This document shows, piece after piece, positions 1-4,190 of a stretch of 10,197 nucleotides of DNA; the stretch's first letter is position 1, and each line of letters begins with the position of its first letter. Under the pieces are notes generated by a model, which was not told the DNA's origin, did not search any database, and worked only from the letters and a program-made list of their open reading frames with translations. This stretch comes from Clostridia bacterium. GTDB lineage: Bacteria; Bacillota; Clostridia; Oscillospirales; CAG-272. The translations under genes were made by a program, and so were the position numbers. The stretch spans positions 1-10,197 of the forward strand of contig CAADYQ010000086.1 of assembly GCA_900753295.1 (NCBI GenBank), in the 5' to 3' direction.

Positions 1-156
1 GGCGGCTCTGCCGAAACGCGTATCAAACGAAGCGGCGTTATTGCTGATTATAGGAACGAACTCATCTCCGGGGCGTTCCTCCCTCAGCTTAGCCAAAGTA
101 TCAAGCGACCTTGATATGGTACAAAAGGAGCCGCATATTGCGTAACCGATCTTCAT
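1..156 (-). CDS. dpaB: Dipicolinate synthase subunit B, N-terminal part (leaves the window)
   Basis: The 52 visible residues begin MKIGYAICGSFCT and include PIISNNAASFDTRFG. This fits the N-terminus of the flavoprotein-like subunit B of dipicolinate synthase (SpoVFB), where a G(S)xCT segment and a TRFG segment are conserved. With DpaA it makes dipicolinic acid from a lysine-pathway intermediate in the mother cell, and the product is loaded into the forespore. The ATG at 156-154 overlaps the dpaA stop as ATGA, so translational coupling is likely; a GA-rich GAGGGGG stretch about 10 bases upstream, inside dpaA, could act as ribosome binding site. The gene is cut by the window edge, not visibly broken. 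The assignment rests on the start sequence plus the adjacent dpaA. Confidence 0.9.
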   Translation of the reverse strand, partial: MKIGYAICGSFCTISRSLDTLAKLREERPGDEFVPIISNNAASFDTRFGRAA

Positions 157-1052
157 TCTCCAATAACCCCCTCGCCCTCAAGATATGAGAGCACCGTTTC
201 ACCGATCATTATCCCGGCTGTGATCGGAGCATATTTTCCGGGCAGCGACAGCGCCCATGTTACATTCAAGCCCAGCTTTCCGGCAGTATCGAGATCGACC
301 CCACCGGGGACCGACGCAAGGTCTATTATTACCGTTTCGGGACTCATACGGTGAAGTATCTCACCCGAAAGGAGGCGCGCCGGGACCGTATTTATGATCA
401 GGTCATACCCATGCGCAAGGCTTGCCATGCCGCACATCGTTTTTCCGGGATCGATATGAAGCTGCCTCATACCGCATATTCCCGCACGCGCAAGATCGCT
501 TTTGCGGCGTGCCGCAACGGTCACATCCGCACCCATCGAATGTAAAAGTCCTGCGGTCGTGCCGCCGACCCTGCCGTATCCGATGACAGCCGCATGGCAG
601 CCGTTCACCGTGCGTTCCATTTCACGCATCGCAATACTGACAGCACCCTCCGCCGTAGGCAGAGCATTTTTTATTTTCAGTTCTTCGGAATCGTAATAGT
701 CATATATTTTCAATTCCTTTTCTTCCGCCGACCTTACAAGAAAATCCGGCAGCCTGCCGCCGAGCACCGGGACGTTTACAGCGTCAAGAAGTGTGGAAAG
801 TCTCAATCTTGATTCCGGCGACATAGGGCAATTAACACGTACGCCGTCATATGATGCCGGCAGCGGGAGTACTACGACCGCCGCACCGTTGACCGCCGAA
901 CGCCAATCGTCACACCTCACGCATCCGCCTATGTCAGCGCCCGGGTCCAGCCCCCAGACCGCGCACTCAAGACCGCTTTCCGATAAAAAACGCGCCGCGG
1001 CGGACTGACGCATATCCCCGCCAAGCAACGCGGCTTTGATCTTATAGTTCAT
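153..1052 (-). CDS. dpaA: Dipicolinate synthase subunit A
   Basis: This 299-residue protein matches DpaA/SpoVFA, the NAD(P)-dependent oxidoreductase-like subunit of dipicolinate synthase, in length (about 297 residues in Bacillus subtilis) and in landmarks. These are an N-terminal GGDMRQ (11-16), PTAEG (132-136), a Rossmann nucleotide loop GYGRVGG (158-164), IINTVPA (219-225), IIDLASVPGG (242-251) and LPGKYAPITAG (270-280). It acts in the mother cell late in sporulation. The ATG at 1052 is chosen because family members start just before the GGD segment; a GTG at 1088 would add 12 residues without family support. The ribosome binding site before 1052 is weak (CAGGGT). The gene is first of the visible dpaA-dpaB pair, overlapping dpaB by 4 bases. 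No key motif is missing. Confidence 0.95.
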   Translation of the reverse strand: MNYKIKAALLGGDMRQSAAARFLSESGLECAVWGLDPGADIGGCVRCDDWRSAVNGAAVVVLPLPASYDGVRVNCPMSPESRLRLSTLLDAVNVPVLGGRLPDFLVRSAEEKELKIYDYYDSEELKIKNALPTAEGAVSIAMREMERTVNGCHAAVIGYGRVGGTTAGLLHSMGADVTVAARRKSDLARAGICGMRQLHIDPGKTMCGMASLAHGYDLIINTVPARLLSGEILHRMSPETVIIDLASVPGGVDLDTAGKLGLNVTWALSLPGKYAPITAGIMIGETVLSYLEGEGVIGE

Positions 1053-1107
1053 GACTGACAACCCTGAATATGTTTTTTTGCGGAGCACCCAAGAGCACCG
1101 CTGTTAC

Positions 1108-1115
1108 ATAGTATG
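1108..1115 (-). promoter_or_regulatory. Possible sporulation-sigma -10 element for dpaA-dpaB
   Basis: On the minus strand 1115-1108 reads CATACTAT, close to the -10 of the sporulation sigma factors (sigma-E CATACAnT, sigma-F/G CATAMTA, sigma-K CATAnnnTA). It lies about 56 bases upstream of the dpaA ATG. A GTAAC holding the AC dinucleotide expected at a sigma-K -35 ends 17 bases further upstream. dpa genes are mother-cell genes in known spore formers, which would favour sigma-E or sigma-K. The -35 match is poor, so this is a candidate only. Confidence 0.35.
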
Positions 1116-1149
1116 AAAAATCCGGCATCACAGTTACCGCGGGCTTAAT

Positions 1150-1201
1150 ATCATATGATCAAACCGCACGTTTTTTGCATCATATGCAATGTCATATTGC
1201 A
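1150..1201. repeat. Cluster of small inverted repeats in the divergent dpaA/met intergenic region
   Basis: The stretch holds a perfect palindrome ATCATATGAT (1150-1159). Its first eight bases recur at 1179-1186. TTGCAT-cat-ATGCAA follows (1175-1189), and TGCAAT-gtcat-ATTGCA (1185-1201) overlaps it. The cluster lies 50-100 bases upstream of the met promoter -35 and 35-90 bases upstream of the candidate dpa promoter. Operator sites for a regulator are possible, but AT-rich sequence makes short palindromes fairly easily, so the function is unproven. Confidence 0.35.
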
Positions 1202-1250
1202 TATTTTCAACAAAAAACAAATCACAGTGCAAAAAAAGACGAAAAACCTA

Positions 1251-1279
1251 TTGACAAGACAGGTTGTGTGTGATAAAAT
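1251..1279 (+). promoter_or_regulatory. Sigma-A promoter of the met leader/metQNI operon
   Basis: A perfect -35 TTGACA (1251-1256) is followed after 17 bases by TAAAAT (1274-1279), preceded by TGA as in an extended -10. Transcription should begin near 1286. This puts the leader ORF about 35 bases into the RNA and metQ about 245 bases in, which leaves room for a regulatory leader. Confidence 0.9.
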
Positions 1280-1320
1280 ACACCCATCGAATTTAAATGT
1301 CGGAAAAAAGGAGAGGCGCC

Positions 1321-1431
1321 ATGAAGAAGCTCGCATGCGTTGCAATGGATATGATGATGTCGATGTGCATGTGCTCCATGTGCATGCTTTGTCGCGCCAA
1401 TATTTCCGATGTGCAGCCTTCCGGGGTATGA
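1321..1431 (+). CDS. Met/Cys-rich leader peptide (probable attenuator peptide of the met transporter operon)
   Basis: This 36-codon ORF has a strong AAGGAG (1308-1313) seven bases before its ATG. The peptide begins MKKLACVAMDMMMSMCMCSM, continues CMLCRANISDVQ and ends PSGV. Nine of 36 residues are Met and five are Cys, nearly all packed into codons 9-24 (1345-1392); ATG-TGC-ATG occurs twice (1363-1371 and 1378-1386). It lies between a sigma-A promoter and a terminator-like hairpin, directly before metQ. Leader peptides loaded with codons for the regulated amino acid are the hallmark of ribosome-mediated attenuation. I infer that ribosome stalling when charged Met-tRNA (or Cys-tRNA) is short lets transcription continue into metQNI. 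A metal-binding micropeptide is an alternative, but the position argues against it. I know of no named family for it. Confidence 0.8.
   Translation: MKKLACVAMDMMMSMCMCSMCMLCRANISDVQPSGV
1406..1411 (+). promoter_or_regulatory. Candidate antiterminator 5' arm
   Basis: CCGATG, lying in the last third of the leader ORF after the Met/Cys cluster, is the exact complement of CATCGG at 1474-1479, which forms the loop and part of both inner arms of the downstream hairpin. A ribosome stalled at 1345-1392 would leave this arm free to pair and would block the hairpin. A ribosome reaching the stop at 1429-1431 would cover it. The pairing is only 6 bp, so this is a geometric inference, not a demonstrated structure. 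Confidence 0.45.
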
Positions 1432-1461
1432 TATAAGGATCCAAAAATCCAAGATGTCAAA

Positions 1462-1500
1462 AAAAGGGAACGCCATCGGCGCTCCCCTTTTAATTATATT
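1462..1500 (+). terminator. Attenuator-type intrinsic terminator before metQ
   Basis: AAAAGGG (1462-1468) pairs with CCCTTTT (1485-1491), and CGCC (1471-1474) pairs with GGCG (1478-1481) around an ATC loop. There is one A·C mismatch and one bulged C between the two helices. The 3' side runs into TTTTAATTATATTTATT, a U-rich though interrupted tract. The hairpin sits 31 bases after the leader stop codon and before the metQ ribosome binding site. A terminator inside an operon leader, upstream of the genes it would silence, is what attenuation requires. Confidence 0.7.
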
Positions 1501-1529
1501 TATTAACTTTCAAAAAGGAGTCAACAATC

Positions 1530-2384
1530 ATGAAAAGATTTACCTCACTTCTCCTCGCCTCTATCCTCGCAATTCTCGCCATTGCCTCTCTCGCTTCATG
1601 CGGCGGCAATAAGGACATAGAAATTGCCGTACCCAACGATTCCACCAACGAAGCGCGCGCGCTTCTCCTGCTTGAAGCCAACGGACTTATCAAGCTCAAA
1701 GAAGGCGCCGGCATAACCGCCACCGTAAGAGATATCGTTGAAAACCCCTACAACATCAAATTCAGAGAAATAGAAGCTGCTTCTCTTCCCAACGTCCTCA
1801 AGGATGTTGACTTTGCCGTTATCAACTCCAACTACGCGATCTCCGCTTCGCTCAATCCCACCAAAGATTCCGTGGCTATCGAAGGCTCTTACTCCGCTTA
1901 CGCCAACATTCTTGCTGTGAAGGAAGGAAACGAAAACACTCCCGCTATCAAGGCTCTTAAGGCGGCTCTTGAAAGCAATCAGGTAAAAGAGTTTATCGCC
2001 AAGCAGTACAACGGCGCAGTTATAAGCACCGTAGACAACCCCACCGACGGCTATGATGCCTCGATCGACTACGCTGCCCTTGCAGGCACCAAGATCACCG
2101 TTGCCGCTTCCTCCACACCTCATGCCGAGATCCTTGAGATAGCCAAAAGCCTCCTTGCCGCAAAGCAGATCACGCTTGAGATAAAGGTATTCTCCGATTA
2201 TATCGTCCCCAATAATGTCGTTGAAAACGGCGAATGCGACGCCAACTACTTCCAGCACACCCCTTACCTCGACGATTTCAATAAGGAAAACGGCACTCAC
2301 ATCGTTTCCGTGTCTGCCATCCATGTTGAACCTATGGGCGTTTACTCCACCAGTCACAAGTCGCTTGACGAAATAAAGAAGTAA
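1530..2384 (+). CDS. metQ: Methionine-binding lipoprotein MetQ, apparently circularly permuted
   Basis: This is the substrate-binding lipoprotein of the MetNIQ importer (NlpA/MetQ family), 284 residues. A lipoprotein signal ends in lipobox LASC with Cys24, so the protein should be tethered outside the membrane. The order of the mature part is unusual. Residues 30-166 (EIAVPNDSTNEARALLLLEA at 31-50, TVRDIVENP, FAVINSNYA, VKEFIAKQYNGAV) correspond to the C-terminal part of ordinary MetQ. Residues 188-284 (KITVAAS, PHAEILE, CDANYFQHTPYLD, VSAIHVEPMG, KSLDEIKK) correspond to its N-terminal part. A linker of about 20 residues (167-187) joins the old C-terminus to the old N-terminus, and the new ends lie where the usual protein runs from KSLDE into the PND segment. 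Conserved MetQ motifs from both halves are present and the frame is unbroken, so it is probably functional. It has a strong AAAGGAG (1514-1520) and is the first structural gene of metQNI. Confidence 0.92.
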   Translation: MKRFTSLLLASILAILAIASLASCGGNKDIEIAVPNDSTNEARALLLLEANGLIKLKEGAGITATVRDIVENPYNIKFREIEAASLPNVLKDVDFAVINSNYAISASLNPTKDSVAIEGSYSAYANILAVKEGNENTPAIKALKAALESNQVKEFIAKQYNGAVISTVDNPTDGYDASIDYAALAGTKITVAASSTPHAEILEIAKSLLAAKQITLEIKVFSDYIVPNNVVENGECDANYFQHTPYLDDFNKENGTHIVSVSAIHVEPMGVYSTSHKSLDEIKK

Positions 2385-2408
2385 TATCCGAAAAAGCGGC
2401 GGCTGATA

Positions 2409-3407
2409 ATGATAGAGATAAAAAATCTGTGCAAGACATTTGACGGAGCGGGCGGCAAGGTCACTGCTCTGAACAATATAAATCTGACCGTCGGTGACGG
2501 TGACATATACGGGATAATCGGCATGAGCGGCGCGGGAAAAAGCACGCTTGTGCGATGCATAAACATGCTCGAACGCCCGACGTCAGGCGATGTTCTGATC
2601 GACGGCGTAAGCATGACGTCGCTTTCACCGGCACAGCTCCGGAATGCACGGCGGAACATAACCATGATATTTCAGGGCTTCAATCTGCTTATGCAGAAGA
2701 ATTGCCTGAAAAACATCTGCTTCCCGATGGAGCTTGCGGGTATACCGAAGCAGAAAGCCGAAAAAAGAGCCGCCGAGCTGTTGGAGCTGGTCGGTCTGCC
2801 CGACAAAGCAAAGGCGTACCCCGCACAGCTCTCGGGCGGTCAGCAGCAGCGCGTAGCGATAGCGCGCGCGCTTGCTACCGACCCCAAGGTACTTCTGTGC
2901 GATGAGGCGACAAGCGCGCTCGATCCCAATACCACACACTCGATACTCGGTCTGATACGTGAAATAAACCGCAGGCTCGGCATAACCGTTATCGTTATCA
3001 CCCACCAGATGAGCGTTGTTGAAGAGATATGCTCTCATGTCGCTATACTGGATAACGGCGAGATAGTTGAGGACGGCGCCGTGGGCACTGTATTTGCCAG
3101 CCCCAAATCAGCGGCTGCGCGAAGACTTGTTTTCCCCAACGGGGCTGATGAAAGCATTTCCAATCCCGCACACGAAACACGGCTGCGCATTATTTTCAAC
3201 GGCGCCAAAGCCGCCAGCACACCGTGGATAGCAAAAATGGCACAGGAAAAGAATGTTCTTGTAAACATTGTTTCCGCCGCTACGCGCACGATAGACGATA
3301 AAACCTACGGCTCAATGCTTCTCGGCGTCCCCGGTGGGGCGGAAAAGACAGCCGCGGTCAAGGAATATCTCGGCGCTATTGAAAATGTAACCGTTGAGGA
3401 GGTCTGA
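2409..3407 (+). CDS. metN: Methionine ABC transporter ATP-binding protein
   Basis: This 332-residue ATPase powers Met import through MetI. It shows Walker A GMSGAGKST (38-46), Q-loop FQG with Gln89, ABC signature LSGGQ (141-145), Walker B VLLCDEAT (161-168) and the switch His199 in ITHQM. Residues from about 257 on (TRLRIIFNGAKA ... GSMLLGVPGG) form the C-terminal NIL domain. That domain distinguishes MetN from other ABC ATPases and binds methionine for trans-inhibition in the characterised Escherichia coli protein. The ATG lies 24 bases after the metQ stop; the sequence before it (GCGGCGG) is a poor ribosome binding site compared with those of metQ and metI, so it may depend on coupling or be made at lower level than the lipoprotein. 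Confidence 0.97.
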   Translation: MIEIKNLCKTFDGAGGKVTALNNINLTVGDGDIYGIIGMSGAGKSTLVRCINMLERPTSGDVLIDGVSMTSLSPAQLRNARRNITMIFQGFNLLMQKNCLKNICFPMELAGIPKQKAEKRAAELLELVGLPDKAKAYPAQLSGGQQQRVAIARALATDPKVLLCDEATSALDPNTTHSILGLIREINRRLGITVIVITHQMSVVEEICSHVAILDNGEIVEDGAVGTVFASPKSAAARRLVFPNGADESISNPAHETRLRIIFNGAKAASTPWIAKMAQEKNVLVNIVSAATRTIDDKTYGSMLLGVPGGAEKTAAVKEYLGAIENVTVEEV

Positions 3408-3409
3408 AC

Positions 3410-4108
3410 ATGTCAAATATGTTTACGGCGGAAAAGCTCCGCTATGCGTTTGAGCTTCTCAAAAGCGATATTCCGTTTGCCATCTGGGAAACCTTCTATG
3501 TAACAGTGATCGCAACAGTCTTTGCATTTATTTTGGGTCTGCCGCTCGGCGTTATACTTGTTTGCGGCGATAAGGGCGGTATCCTCCCGCTGCCGCGTTG
3601 GTTGATGAAAACGATAAATATGATCGTAAACCTTCTCCGCTCGGTCCCGTTCATCATCCTCATCGTTGTTGTCTTTCCGCTGACACGACTCATCGTCGGT
3701 ACCACGATAGGCTCCGCCGCATCGATCGTCCCGCTGGTGATAGCGGCATTCCCGTTCGTAGCGCGCCTTGTGGAGGGAAGCCTGCGAGAGGTCAATCCCA
3801 ACATTATAGAAGCCGCGCTCAGCATGGGCGCGACGCCGTTCCAGATCATAACCAAGGTAATGATACCGGAAAGTGTTCCCTCCCTCATATCAAATGCCGC
3901 TATCGCCATAACGACCATTCTCGGTTACACCGCAATGAGCGGCGCGATAGGCGGCGGCGGACTCGGCAATATAGCCATAATGATAGGCTACAACCGCTAT
4001 AATTACCCCGTGATAATTCTGACGGTAGTACTGCTGATCGTAATGGTGCAGATATTCCAGAGTCTCGGCACATTTTTGTCCCGCCGTTCGGATAAACGGT
4101 TGAAATAA
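3410..4108 (+). CDS. metI: Methionine ABC transporter permease
   Basis: This 232-residue membrane subunit forms the translocation path of the Met importer as a homodimer with MetN. It has about five hydrophobic segments (for example TFYVTVIATVFAFILGLPLG and IVNLLRSVPFIILIVVVFPL). The cytoplasmic EAA loop that docks on the ATPase is EAALSMGATPFQIITKV, followed by the typical MIPESVPSLISN and GGGGLGNIAI. Length and motif order are standard for MetI. A strong GAGGAGGT sits inside the end of metN and only two bases separate the genes, so they are surely co-translated. The gene ends the operon just before a terminator. Confidence 0.97.
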   Translation: MSNMFTAEKLRYAFELLKSDIPFAIWETFYVTVIATVFAFILGLPLGVILVCGDKGGILPLPRWLMKTINMIVNLLRSVPFIILIVVVFPLTRLIVGTTIGSAASIVPLVIAAFPFVARLVEGSLREVNPNIIEAALSMGATPFQIITKVMIPESVPSLISNAAIAITTILGYTAMSGAIGGGGLGNIAIMIGYNRYNYPVIILTVVLLIVMVQIFQSLGTFLSRRSDKRLK

Positions 4109-4142
4109 AGGCGCCGCTTCCAACAGCATGTCCAAAAATGAC

Positions 4143-4190
4143 ATGGGCGTTGAAAAACTCAATTTGAGTTTTTCAACGCCCATTTTTATT
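4143..4190. terminator. Bidirectional intrinsic terminator between metI and pcrA
   Basis: Positions 4143-4162 and 4164-4183 are perfect 20-bp inverted repeats around a single central base (realistically an 18-bp stem with a small loop). On the plus strand TTTTTATTATACTTTT follows, giving a terminator for metQNI. On the minus strand the stem is followed by a short T run (GTCATTTTTGG), so it can also end pcrA transcripts. The pcrA stop codon at 4191-4189 lies immediately beside the stem. Confidence 0.9.

Noticed and set aside
1053..1088. Longer dpaA start at a GTG (1088)
   Set aside because: The added 12 residues are not typical of DpaA, and the ATG at 1052 aligns with the family start.
1286..1529. 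SAM riboswitch or T-box in the met leader
   Set aside because: I see neither the conserved SAM-I core nor the T-box GGTGGnACCGCG element; the translated Met/Cys ORF plus hairpin explains the leader better. A covariance-model search would settle it.
1596..2357. Long open frame (about 253 codons) on the minus strand opposite metQ
   Set aside because: It is antisense to a clear, complete metQ, has no family similarity or credible start site, and arises from the codon bias of metQ.
1530..2384. Misassembly or frameshift as the cause of the odd metQ order
   Set aside because: There is one uninterrupted frame with one signal peptide, a fitting linker, a natural stop and normal flanking signals on both sides, which a random join would hardly give. 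Read mapping would still be worthwhile.
4127..4145. CATGTC/GACATG 6-bp inverted repeat beside the met terminator
   Set aside because: It is short, overlaps the far stronger 20-bp terminator stem, and needs no separate explanation.
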